A program made the position numbers and the translations under genes. A stretch of 64,000 nucleotides of DNA from Neurospora intermedia (Eukaryota; Ascomycota; Sordariomycetes; Sordariales; Sordariaceae). Positions 12,351 to 24,326 of the stretch are shown piece after piece (position 1 is the stretch's first letter; each line of letters begins with the position of its first letter). Location of the stretch: NCBI GenBank assembly GCA_037102815.1, contig BTPP01000001.1, positions 1,947,001 through 2,011,000 of the forward strand, in the 5' to 3' direction. The notes beneath the pieces were generated by a model, which was not told the origin of the DNA, ran no database searches, and saw nothing but the letters and a program-made list of their open reading frames with translations.

Positions 12351-14150
12351 AATAAAAGTATTGTATAAGATTAAATTATAAAATAATAATTGTATATAGA
12401 ATTTTTAATTATATTAAATAGTAAATTTTTAAATATTATATATTCGGAATTGTCCTATAATTATTCTCTATATATTACTACTAAAGTCCTTTATAATACC
12501 TATATTTATATTAGTAGGCGAGAGAGATAGTAAACTCCGGTAGCTTCTTAACGGGGAATTCGAAATTATCCGGCCGATCCTAGATATTATAAAATTAAAA
12601 GTTATACTTTATACTCTAATTATAAGCGCCGCTTATATTATTTAGCTTAAGTTCTCCAATAGGGTAGTGCTTTAATATTATTCTATCCTTTAAATTATTA
12701 ATATTACTTATATTATTAATATAGTACAACCGTTCCGTAGTTTTAGCCTAGATTAATCTATTAACCGAAGAAGTACGTCTATAATACTCCTACTTAATAA
12801 TATTGTAGCGGTAATTAGTTAATTATTTTACTATATTTTCTTCGCCCTTATATTTATAGTAATCGGCCAGGCGGGGAATTTCTTAAATATTATTATTATA
12901 ATCGTCGGGGGTGTTAAGAGAACCGTTTATTTCGATAGAGGTAGTTAGGGGGGAGTTGCCGGAAGTATTACAATTAAAATAATTATTGGGCGTAGAGTTA
13001 TTGAAAGAGGTATTAAAAATAAGAGGAATATTAGAAGTAGAAGTATTAGTATTATTATAAAGATGGAAGGCGTTAAAGGAAAGAAGAATATTAGTAATAA
13101 AAACTTTAGTAGGATTGTTACTTCTAAGGGAGGCTTTGGGGATAGGAATAGTACTTCTACCTTTAAGGGTAAGGAAGTTATTTAAAGTGTAGCGTCTCTT
13201 CCGGTTTCTATATTTATTATTATTGGAATTAATTTCGCTATTCTAGTTAGGTTTATTATTGCCGGATATAAATTTATTTTCGTTAGACGTAGTATTATTA
13301 TTTGTATTGGTTTGGTTGATATATTTTATAATTATTTCTATTCTAATTTTATAGGAGGGCGCGAAGGTGGGAATAGGTTAAGGTTATTGAATTTAGGGCT
13401 ACTATTGGATTTATTACTTTTTAGGAGGACGATTACGTTTATATTTGGCTAGGGCGGTAGTTATAGCGATTTAAACGTTTTATTCTTCCCTATTGAGCGG
13501 TTGAGGCTTTATTATTAGTTTATAAATAATTGTCTTCGGATTATAATTATTATTATAAAATATAATAGTATAGTATAGGTATTTAATTTTATTATTTCTT
13601 TAATTAGCCCGAGTAAGAATCCTAACGAATTTAACTTTATAAATTAAAAATTAGGAAAAGCTTTGGGTATTGTCGGACTTTAATAGTTTGACCCTAAATA
13701 ATAAAATATTATTATTATTATCGATTATTTTAAGTTCTACTATAGAATAATAGAATAGACGGGCTATTTTAGGTTATTTAGTATAATAACGTTCCTATTT
13801 AATTTTTAACTTATATTTAAAATTATTTTTGGATTTATTAAGCGTTCCTATAATAGTACTAGCGAAGGAAGTGAATGTCGGGCTTTGGTTAAAGTTACCG
13901 GTCTTATATACGGCGTTTAATTGGGCGTTAAACTTTTTATAAAAGCTATTTAAATGGGAATTGTACTAAATATTATCTATTTCCCTTTCGGTATTTGTAG
14001 TTGGAATAGTAGTAATTAAAATAATAGTAACCGGAATAGTAATTATAGAAGTAGTAATAGTTAAGGTGGGAACTAGTAGTAGATTTTTATAAGGCTTACC
14101 TCTACCTCTTTTAATTAAGTTAGAAAGTATTATTATAAGTATAATTAATA
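12350..14150 (-). pseudogene. Unrecognised RIP-mutated reading frame
   Basis: On the minus strand one frame can be followed from about 14150 to 12400. Its stops are mostly TAA/TAG in positions where CAA/CAG would fit. The conceptual protein starts Thr-rich, has a central Asn-rich low-complexity part, and ends with a more structured segment rich in Lys, Tyr, Glu and Arg. No zinc knuckle, reverse transcriptase or DDE-type motif was seen. It is probably the Gag-like or accessory frame of a mobile element, but I do not recognise a family. Confidence 0.4.
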
Positions 14151-15090
14151 TAGCTTCGTACGGTTTGCTTCTATTATCCGCTATTATTTTATTGTAAGTA
14201 TATATAGTAATAGTATTATTTATAAATATATTAAAAAATAAAAAATTAATAATAGTTTATTAGAGGTATAATTGTAAGGTAAGATCGACGTAACGTATAT
14301 ATATTTTTTAATACAATAGGAGGTAGAGTAAGAATTGAGAGTAGGAGGTATATAAAATATTATATTAATAATAAATAAAGATTAATAATATAGATATATA
14401 ATTGTACCGGTAGAAGTAAATATATACGTTATATATTATATAGGTAAAGTTGAAGATATATAGAGGTATATTAATAATTATTATAGAAGGATAGGAAGAG
14501 GAGAGAAAGAATAAAATTTTTCGGTATATAGTAGAGGGGGGATTTGGAGAAAGAGGGGGGGGCGGGGGGGGCGGGAGATTTCGTTTAGTTATTATTTACG
14601 AACTCAAATTAAATTCGCTTCTCGTTAAAATAATAGGATAGAAAATAGAATATCCTAAATCTGTATACGAATAGAGAAAATCCCTAATTAATTTAATATA
14701 AAATTTATAGTAAATTATATTAATAATTTTAGATATTAATAAGTATTAGAGTAAAAATTACTAATAAATATAATATAAGAGAACGTAAGGGATATTATAG
14801 ATTAGTAATAATATTATAGAAAGTTTAATTGAATAGTAGGTAGAAGAGAATTGTACTTGAATAATATTAATATAGTAATATAATATATAAATTGAATTAG
14901 TATAATATTTAACTATTAAGGCCAACTACTTTAGTAATATTGTTTATTACCTTATAGTTTATTACCTAGTATTATTAGGTAATATAATAATAATATATAC
15001 CTAATAGGAAAATAATAAAGGAAAAAAAGAAAACCGGTTATACTTCGACGCTACCCTAGTAGTTTACCCTAAATACTAAACAATATAAAT

Positions 15091-15125
<35 letters not shown>

Positions 15126-15189
15126 ATTATAATCTCCCGGTCTTATCTAGTTTAGCTAGTCTTCGTATATATAAAAAGGTAGATTATAT
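14151..15189. other. AT-rich RIP-mutated DNA with G-rich and A-rich tracts
   Basis: Contains a G-rich stretch at about 14534-14575 and A28 at 15096-15123. No coding relic could be followed on either strand. Confidence 0.5.
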
Positions 15190-16350
15190 AGTGTTTCGTA
15201 CGTTTAGAATATTAATTATACCTATCCTTATTCTTATTTTTATTTTTGTTCTAATTTTCGTAAAAGTCCTCGTTCTTATTCTCGTTAAAGTTATTATTAT
15301 ACTCGTTAAAATTCTCGTCCTCCTTAATCTTATTAAAATTCTCGTTATTATTCCTATTTCTATTGCTAAATTCTTTATAAGGGGATATTTTATTTCCGTC
15401 GTTTCCTTTATAGTTCTTTTTAGGAGGGATATAGATTATATACTTCGGCCTTATAATTGTTAATACCTTATAATAGGTAATAGTTTTAATAGCGGCCTTA
15501 CTCTTCGGAATTGTAATAAAGTTATTAAGTTTAGGTCTATCTTCCCAATAAAGCGCTATTTATACTTAGATTAAATGTAGTTAAGTATTATTGTACGGGT
15601 ATTTAGCCGGTAATTTTATAGTATATTTAACGTTTGTATAATAGTTTTATATTTTAGTAGCCGATATAATTTGGATATAAACGTTTATAAATTTCTAGTA
15701 AATTTTTATATTATATTTTATAGTATAATAAGAATAGATTTACTCTAGTACTAATCTTAAGCGACCTCGGTAGATGCGTGTATATTGTAGCCCTTGAACT
15801 AGTAGTATACGGTTAAGAATTCGTTGATACTATTTAAATATTCCTAGTATTAATTAAAGTACTATTCGACTATTTTTAAATTAGTATATTTTTTAAATAT
15901 TTAGTCCTTTTTGTTTAATATTTTTACTTTCTCCTTAGCCTTAATTTAAGTATTTAAGCGCTATTGATTATAATTATTAATCTATTTCTTTTGGAGATAA
16001 GTAATAGCGAAGCCTTTATACGGCTCTTCGAGATCCTTTGTAATGAATTTATAAATCCTAATTATATAAATGCGCTTCTTACTAATGTAGATAATATTAT
16101 ATAGGCGCTAGAACGTACGAATTTAATTAAAGAGTTTGAATATAGATAGTTAGTAAAGTTTATATTTAGTAATTTTTTTACGGGGTTTCTTCCTGTTCTC
16201 CTTAAACTTTAGTTTAATAATAGTATTATTTTCGAAATTTATTAATTTATTTAGGTCGTTAAGGTCGTTATTTTCGTATAGGAGGTCTATATTAGCGAGG
16301 TTAGAGTTATTATCTTCGTTAGAGATTAATGGTCTTTTACGTTTAAAGTT
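15190..16350 (-). pseudogene. Unrecognised RIP-mutated reading frame with Asn/Glu-rich end
   Basis: A minus-strand frame can be followed from about 16350 to 15190 with TAA/TAG stops that fit mutated Gln codons. The last part, about 15360-15200, is a low-complexity Asn/Glu/Lys repeat; its plus-strand shadow looks like a hydrophobic Ile/Leu/Val-rich peptide. Layout (helical part, then basic low-complexity tail) resembles retroelement Gag proteins, but no zinc knuckle was seen. Family not recognised. Confidence 0.35.
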
Positions 16351-16481
16351 AGTAATTTATAATTAGAAGTGAGTATATAAAAAATAAATAATTGAAAGAT
16401 ATAATATAGTAAGGTTAATAATTTATTATATTAGTCTTATTAGTATTCGAAGGACCTATTCTAATACCCGGGTTACTTATT

Positions 16482-16699
16482 TAGGAATATTTCGTATATT
16501 AGGGCTCCAATTTATTTATTTAGGAGTATTTAGTTTATTAAGAGCCCGGTTTGTTTGTTTTGTAGTGTTTAGCTTGCTGGGACCCCGTTTTATCCGTTCT
16601 AGAAATTAATTTTTATATTTAGGAGTGTTTAGTATTCTAGGAGCCCGGCCTAGCTGTTTTAGATACTGGCCTCTACGTTTAGCGATCGGTTTATTTATT
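16482..16699 (+). repeat. 40-bp degenerate tandem repeat
   Basis: About five units near 16482, 16522, 16562, 16620 and 16660. Each contains a block close to taggagtatttag followed about 20 bp later by gagcccgg or a mutated form of it. A 20-bp spacer interrupts the array before the fourth clear unit. The block is less mutated than its surroundings. Confidence 0.65.
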
Positions 16700-17621
16700 T
16701 ATATTATTACGCGAGGAATTTTGAAAGTTGGTATTTCTATTTAGTAGAGGGTTTAATAGTTGGTACGAAAAAAAAAAATTAGTATTGTATTGAAAGTAAA
16801 AAAGGAAGAATAAATTCAATTTATATAATTCGAATTATATTTACCTTTATTAGAGGAATAATTATTTTTAAATATTTTAGCGGATATTATAAGTCGTAGG
16901 ATAAAGAAAATAATAATAAATATATAGTAGATAAATAAAAATATTAATAAATAAATGTTTAAATTATTAAGGCTATTAATTAGTAATGTATAATAGTATT
17001 TGAAAGAATAAGGGGGGAAAGGATAGGGAAAGTTAGGAAATAGGATATTAATAAGTATAGGAGATAATTAAATGAATATTGGGGGGGTATAAATGAGTAT
17101 ATAGTAGGGTAAAGGTAAGGTAATATTAAATTGAAATTACGGATCCTATAGGGCGTAAAATATAAAAGTAAGAAGGAGGAAGAGGGGAGGAGTAATTAAA
17201 GACGAAGAGGAGTTATAAGATTAGAGAATTATATAAATAAAGTAGTTTAAAATATAGTTTTTAGTAGTTTATGTAAGTAAATACTAAATACGTACCCAAA
17301 TATATACCTTTCTAGGGTATATACCTTTTAGATAATTATACTTACTATATAGCTTAAGGGTAGTTTTAGTATTGGACGCTTTTATAATTAATATAAATAT
17401 ATATAAAATTTATTTTAATATATTAATAAAGTAATACGAAGTATTTTATTAAAGTTAACGATAATATTTATATAGTATAGGTTTAATAATTGAATACGCT
17501 TAATTAACTCTATTTCGATATTCTAGGGTTAAATTTTAAGTTTATATATATCTACTACCCTATAAATACGTCGCTAAGGATTATTTATATTCTTAATAGT
17601 ATTTTATATTTCGATGAAAAT
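16700..17621. other. AT-rich RIP-mutated DNA, nothing identified
   Basis: TA-rich sequence with short frames only. It precedes the transposase-like relic and may hold its lost terminal sequences; no terminal inverted repeat was recognised. Confidence 0.45.
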
Positions 17622-20600
17622 ATGTTTCGGGCTTTTCTACGTTTAGGAGACGAAGTTTTTTTTAATATCTTTATCCCGGAAAGTAATACTTTAATTTCTA
17701 TAATTACATTAAGTATCTTTAATACTCCTAAAAATAATAAGCGGGGTACCGAAAGTTTGGAATTGGATTGGGCCGGCCTAATAAAATTTAGCACTAGATT
17801 TTAAAAGTATAAGTAGAGAAATTTAAATATAGAAAGTACGGGTAATAATAACGACGATAATAATAGTAATAATAATAGTATAGGTAAGGATAGGGATAGG
17901 AATAACCCTATTTAATATAAGTAGTAAAAATATAATATATTGGATAAGGTAGTAATATAGGTCGAAAATACGATTGAAAACGATAGGGATATTAATATAA
18001 TATTTGATAAGTTAAATAATGTATTTAATAGTATACCGGATGCTAAACTAGGTTGTAAAATCCTAGAAGAAGAGTTAATAATACTAAATATTATTAATAC
18101 GGTTCTAGAAGCTTCTATTGAATTAGAGAGAAATAATACGGCTAAAGTTATTAATATATAGGATAAAAATATATTTAGGACTATTATTAGTAAAGGAGGA
18201 GATAAAAATTATAAGTCCGACGATAAGTTCGAAGGGGAGTGCGACGAGGGTAATAATATACTAATAGGGAGATCGATCTTTATATTAGTAAATAATATAA
18301 AAGATTTTAATAATAATTTTAGCGAGGGGGAAGGTTCCGAGGAGGAAGTACTTAATATTAGGGTAGTAGAGGATACCGAAATAATTATATTTAATTCGGG
18401 TATATTAATAGTAATTATAATTTCTTACGTTTTATTTATTACTATATTTTTTATACTCTAATAAGTAGTTAGTAGTATAATTCCTACGTCCTTCCTACTT
18501 GAATCGGTTCTTTAAACTACTATTACCGACCTAATTAATATTAAATATTTTGAATAGAAACTTATAAAAATAATACTCTTTTAGGACGGGTTTGTAATAT
18601 AGATATAAGATTATAAAGTAATTAGAGAGGTTTACTAATCGTTTGTAAAAGTATTTAAAACGGTTAATACTATTAATAAATTTTATAGTCTCCCTATTTT
18701 TAAAGATACTTTAATTAATAAATTTAATAATAGTCTACTACTTAGTAAAATACAGTTATATATAGTCTCTTTAAATATCTAATATTTACCTAATTAGGTA
18801 TTTAAAGAAGAAATATTTTATATTATTAATATAAAGTATAATTTTATAATAATATTTAGTTCTTTATATATACGAAGTAAAATATATTGTAGTATAGCGA
18901 TATATATTAATAAGTTAGTAATAGAGCTATAGGAGTGTTTATAGTAGGGTTAATCCGTTTGTATAATATTTAGGTAGTATTTTAAATATTTAAATAGTAT
19001 ACTAATCTTTCCTTTTAATTTTGTATATTAGTATAATCTAATTTATTAAGAGGAAGGTTACTATTATTTAGAAAAGCTTCGCTAATATAAATTCGCCTAC
19101 TTAGGAAAAATTATTTATTATAAATTGGATTATTTAACCTTTATTAAATAGGTAAACCGAGTTAGCGAGAAGATTATATAGTTTTAATGAGTTTTTACTA
19201 GGAGTAATATTAGTAAGAGTAAAAATCCGATTATAAAGAGAATTGTATAAAATATAAAAATTATATAATTAAACGGTGGATATAAAGAATTATTTATATT
19301 CGAGGACAATTAGGTAACTGTTAAGTACTGGCAAATATTAGGTTTTATAGGTTAAATTAATATTAATTATATATTTAACTTTAATAACCCTACTATATAG
19401 ATAGAATATTCCTTCTATTTTATAGTTCGGTATTTTTTTAATAAAGGATAAGGGAGGTTTCGGTTAGTTATTACAACTTCCCTAATTCGAAGCGAATTCG
19501 AATTAGCAATTTACTCTTATAATTATTTTATATAAGAGTAGGCGGATAAGGATATATAGTCTCTACTAATATAGATATTTACTAACGAATTTAGCCTTTT
19601 TCGGTCTATACGGCGATTTATCCTCGGTATATATCTATTTTGCTAATTCCTACCTTATATATTTCGAGAATGTTAATTAAATATTGTTCTAATAATACTT
19701 GGTCTATTTGGAGCCGAGTTGGTAGATGTACTCGAAGTATTAATTTATATAGTCGAATTTAATAAAGGTATAGAAATTAATATTAGTAATAATATAATAA
19801 TCCGAATTTATCCCTTTGTTAGTATATTAATTAGTAATATACTATAGTAGTAAAAGATATTTGGATGTCTTTCCTATATAGTAAATAGACTATACCGCTT
19901 TTATTTTATTATTAAGGGTAACCGATCTAATCTTGAATTTAATATATATAATTAAGGCCGTTATTATTACTAGTATTTTCGAAATATAGTAGCGATTCGA
20001 GAAATGCGCTACTAAAAAGATAAATTTGGTAAATTGGGATTGTCGGCGGATTTTTGTATCTTAGATATACTATATATTTTTTTCCCTATATTGGATATAA
20101 TCCGATTATAATTAGGCGATATTGTTTATTCCGAATACTAGGGTTTAGTAAAATATTTTCTTTATATTATTTTCAATCCTAAGGAAGGTAATTTCTTAAA
20201 AGAGAAAATATCCGACGAAGTTGTTTAATAATTTCGGAACTTCTCTTTCTTAATTAGTTAGTCCTAAATTCTATTTATTTAGAAGTATATTAATTTAATA
20301 AATATATAGTAAGTAGGTAGGGTAGTAATTACTATTCCTATATTCCTTTATATATAATTAAAGGACGAATATATTATTTAAACGTTGCTAGATCCGATTA
20401 AGAAACTAGTAGAGTAGTATTTTAATATTATAGTATTAAAAGTAAGTTTCCCAAAAAAGGAATCCGTTCTAATTATAAAATATTATATTATTTTTACTTT
20501 CTAAATATTCGTTGTAGGGTTAATTATAATAAATAGTAAGTAGAACGAATAAGCCGACCGAGGTTTATTTAGATTTAAATTGTTTACGGGTAGAAAAGTA

Positions 20601-20690
20601 ATCTAATTTATATTTTACGTTCGTTGAGAAATTACTAATAAAAAGAATAGATTAGGATTAGTATTAGGATTGGGAAAAGCTATAAAGGGA
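17622..20690 (+). pseudogene. RIP-killed transposase-like gene, possibly KDZ type
   Basis: One plus-strand frame can be followed for about 3 kb from an ATG at 17622. Nearly all interruptions are TAA/TAG where a mutated CAA/CAG is expected, and there is no need to change frame. The conceptual product is about 1000 residues. It begins with a short hydrophobic part, has an acidic Asn/Asp/Glu-rich stretch (about 17820-18370), and then a long globular part. Around 19600-19860 it reads LGLFGAEL-x-DV followed by a degraded 'NI(L/M)' plus three mutated Gln codons and a Cys/Tyr cluster. This resembles the 'GPFG...DMPQQ...C' block I associate with fungal KDZ-like transposases. That assignment is from memory and needs a profile search. 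The gene is dead. Confidence 0.5.
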
Positions 20691-22984
20691 TTAATTAAAC
20701 GGGGAAGAGTAGGGATAATAATAGTATTTACTTCGGTATTAGGTCTATATAATTTAGTTCTTTATTTTTAATAAGAAATACCTATTCTATAATTATAATA
20801 CTTTGGCTTTAGTACCCCCAAGCCTTCGTCCTCTATATTATTAGTAGTAATGTTGGTAGTAATAAATAGAAATATAGGAAGTAAAAGAATAGGAGTAGGG
20901 ATTAATATTGAGATAGCCAATAATTTCTTTAGTATAAATAGTAATATTATTATAGTAGAAGTAGTAAGAAATATTAGAAGGAAGAAAGATTCGGTAGGTA
21001 AGTAGGCGAGGAGGATAGCGCTCTTTAATATTTATTAAGGTTTATACTATTATAAAATTATTTATAAATATAGTACTCTTTATATAATTTTTACTTTATT
21101 TGGCGAGTTTTAATATAAGTAAGTACTTCTAATTATCTTTTTTATATATTCGAGCTCCGGTCTATTTAATTCGCGAATAAAAGTTAATAATTATATTTAT
21201 ATAGTAAATATAAGTCTAACGTTAATAGAATAAATCTTTGTAATATAGTATTAATTCTACTTAAGAGGGATAATATATAATAAATTATAACCTATCTATT
21301 CGTAGGCTACTTCGAATATACTAATTCCTAAAATTACGAAAGATTTATGTAGCTAAAGAAGAGATTTCCGGATATTGCTAAGGAAATAGACCTTTATTTA
21401 GGTAATTAGGAAGTTGAGAATTCCGAATTAAAGAACGTTTTAAAGTTTGAAGTTTAGTATATACTTTAATATTAATTTCTAATAATATATTACTAGATCC
21501 GCCCGAATATTATTAAGAAAAGGCCTGATGTGCTATTAATAATTAATAAAATTAGGGGGCGTTCCGGCGATAAGGAATTCGGCAATTGTATTTATATAAT
21601 TTTAGAGATCGATTATAAAATATAATATATTATAGATATTAGGAAGAATAGTTTGAAGTAGTATAAATAAATTTCTTTTAGTAATAAGAATAATAAGAGG
21701 TTTAATTTCCGGACTAGAGAATTTATATATATTAAACGCTATAATCGCTAAATAAATAATAATTTCAAAATAAGAAGGGTTAATAGTATTCTTATATATT
21801 AGATAATATAATATCCTCGGGTTTTTATTGTATTAATTTACTTTAACCCTCCGGTTAGAGGTAAAATGAAGGAGCCGGTTTTGGATTGTCCGATTTATAG
21901 AATGGGAAATAATTGAAATATTGTTGGATTATTAGCGGTAATGCTAGAGAGGATTTGGATAGTGCCTAAGTCCGAAACGGACGAATATATATATATTAAG
22001 TATAATATTTATTTTATTTGAGCCTGCCTAAGGAGGATTTAGTTTCTTTTTATATTACTTTAATTTTATAGGTCTTTAGGAAATTAGTTGCGCTATTGAA
22101 CTACGCTTACTTCTACCGTACTTATATTTATAAATATAGAAACCCTTCTAAATTAATAGTTTAGATATAGATAGGTAGGAGAATATATAAGGGAAAGTTG
22201 GGTTGACCGTCTTTTAAAATATATTTTTTATTTTTATATATATAGAAAAAGGTAGCTTTATTATTAAATTGGTAATAAGTAGGTGTGAAATATCCGCTGG
22301 GTTTATATACCTTTTTATATACTAATTTGTAAAATAGGTACAAAATTCCATCTCGTTAGCCTATTTAAATATTTTCTATATTGTAAGTAGAAGTACTGGC
22401 GTACCTTTATACTAAATTGTCCGGCGTAACTTTTTTTCCCTTTTATTCCCGTTGTATATTGAAGTTTTATTCCGTTCCTCCTTTTCTATTATTCTATTCT
22501 AAATAGAATCCTTTCTTAACCCGTAGGCGGTTTCGTTTCCCGTACTATTGTATTACTATACTCTCCGCTATCTCCCTAGTATATTTATATCTTTATTTTA
22601 CAGGAATCCTAGAATTTAGCTAAGGGTATTATTATATAGTACTTATTAGAATACCTTTACTTCTTATTAATATATATTTAATACCTCCTATTGTATCTTC
22701 CTAGATTCTTCCGGTTATTTTAATACGTAATTATTATATATAGCCTATATTACCCAATTGGAGACTACTTAGTATGAATAAACTATGCGCCTGTGAAATA
22801 ATTTGTAAGGAAAGTACTTCCAAATTTAAATTAGATACCTTCGTACGAAAGACGATAATTTAATATTACCTCCCTAATCTCCTTAAATACGGGGTACTAC
22901 TATAAAAGTAATATATCGGCGATTATTCGATAGGCGGTGGGGGGTGCGTCGCGTAGGTGTCTCCTATCCCTACCTATTTTTCTA
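20691..22984. other. AT-rich RIP-mutated DNA downstream of the transposase relic
   Basis: Short open segments remain around 21500-22000 on the plus strand, with better preserved GC patches, but I could not join them to a known family. They might be the end of the upstream relic or a second gene of the same element. Confidence 0.4.
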
Positions 22985-23034
22985 TTACGTAAATAGAATC
23001 CTCCTCTATTATTAATTTCCTCCTCCCCTTTAAT

Positions 23035-23212
23035 TTTCCTTTTATTACTAACTTCCTCCTCCTTTAGTTTTCCTTCTATTATTAATTTCCTCCTCTCCCT
23101 CAACTTTCCCTCTATTATTAACTTCCTCCTCTCCCTTAGCTTTCCCTCTATTACCAACTTTATCCTCTCCTTTAATTTTCCTTCTATTATTAATTTTATT
23201 TTCTCTTTCAAT
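23035..23212 (-). repeat. 36-bp polypyrimidine minisatellite, left part
   Basis: Five units starting at 23035 (34 bp), 23069, 23105, 23141 and 23177 (36 bp each). The plus strand is almost pure C and T apart from a short TATTATTAA core. Read on the minus strand the array stays open and would give a 12-residue Lys/Glu/Ile repeat, but nothing else supports a gene. Confidence 0.8.
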
Positions 23213-23276
23213 TTTCTATTACTATTAGGCGGATAATTTCCCTTCTACTAATTTCCTTCCTTCTATTAACTTTCTC

Positions 23277-23538
23277 TATTACGGGGCGAGAGGGCACCGT
23301 TGGGGGTAGGGTAAGATATGCGTTGTTGTACGAAGGAAGAGAAAGGGAAGTATATGTAGAGGACTAGTTATATAGGCGAGAGCCCAGATAGGCCAGTCCG
23401 TACGTACGTACGTGAGACTGCACGTAACGAAGCATATAACTAGTACGAGTGCCCGGCTTTAGGCTATAGTATAAAGCACTAGCGTGGCATATGTGCGGTC
23501 AGTGCAGTACAACCACATTACAGGCTAGCCCTGTGATA
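23277..23538 (-). mobile_element. Solo gypsy LTR (262 bp), little mutated, with target duplication
   Basis: Same 262-bp sequence as the LTR at 4770-5031, but it keeps most C and G residues. The 5-mer TTCTC stands directly on both sides (23272-23276 and 23539-23543), a perfect 5-bp target-site duplication as made by Ty3/gypsy integrases. No internal element sequence adjoins it, so it is a solo LTR left by recombination between the two LTRs of an inserted element. It interrupts a polypyrimidine tandem array that continues on both sides. Confidence 0.9.
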
Positions 23539-23545
23539 TTCTCCC

Positions 23546-23653
23546 CTCTATTAATTTCCTCCTTTCTATTAATTTCCTCCCTTCTACTAATTTCCTCCCC
23601 TCTACTAACTTCCTCCTTTCTACTAATTTCCTCCCTTCTATTAACTTCCTCCC
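23546..23653 (+). repeat. 18-bp polypyrimidine minisatellite, right part
   Basis: Six 18-bp units close to ttctactaatttcctccc, starting at 23546. The period is half that of the left part, and the composition is the same, so both flanks are one array split by the solo LTR. Degenerate units continue to about 23790. Confidence 0.8.
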
Positions 23654-24086
23654 TATTATTAACTTTCCTTTTATTAACTTCCTTCCTATTATTAACTTCC
23701 TTTCTACTAGCTTCCCCTCTATTAATTTCCCTTCTACTAGCTTCTCCTCTATTAACTTCCCCTCTACTAGTTTCCCTTCTATTACTAAATTTATTCTCTA
23801 CTAATTCTCGCTTTATTATTTCGACTATAACCTTTATCCCTATTATTATTACTTCGTTCGATAGAAATATTAAGATTCTATCTAGTAATATCCGGATATT
23901 TAACCCCTTTATATATATATAGTAATATTTCTATTATTGAAAACCAATTTCCTAATTAATTTTTTTTATAGTACGAAATCTTTAATAGATATAGGTTAAT
24001 ATAATTACTATTCTTAAATGCCCTAGTTAATAAACTCTGTACTGTTTATTAAGCTATTAGTTTAAATATCGAATATTAATTAAAGG

Positions 24087-24326
24087 GTCGAACTACCGGC
24101 TAGTTTGTCGAATACCTATTTAAAAGGTTAAATTACCGGCTAATTTATTAAATACCTATTTAAGAGGTCGAATACCTATTTAAAGGGTTGAGCTACCGGT
24201 TAATTTATTAAATATCCGGCTAAATTATCGAATTAACGGCTAGTTTATCGAGTACCTAACTAAATTATCGAGCTACCGGCTAAATTATTAAGTACCCGGC
24301 TAAATTATCGAATTATTAGTCAATTT
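24087..24326 (+). repeat. 20-bp minisatellite, twelve exact-length units
   Basis: Twelve consecutive units of exactly 20 bp, preceded by a degenerate 19-bp unit at 24068. Two subtypes are mixed: one contains taccggcta and ends in aattt or agttt, the other contains tacctatttaa. Differences between units are mostly C/T and A/G. The array is not CRISPR: there are no unique spacers. Confidence 0.85.

Noticed and set aside
15191-15463. Hydrophobic Ile/Leu/Val-rich plus-strand peptide, membrane-protein-like
   Set aside because: It is the antisense reading of an Asn/Glu-rich low-complexity minus-strand relic.
24087-24326. CRISPR-like array
   Set aside because: The repeats are contiguous with no unique spacers, and the organism is a fungus.
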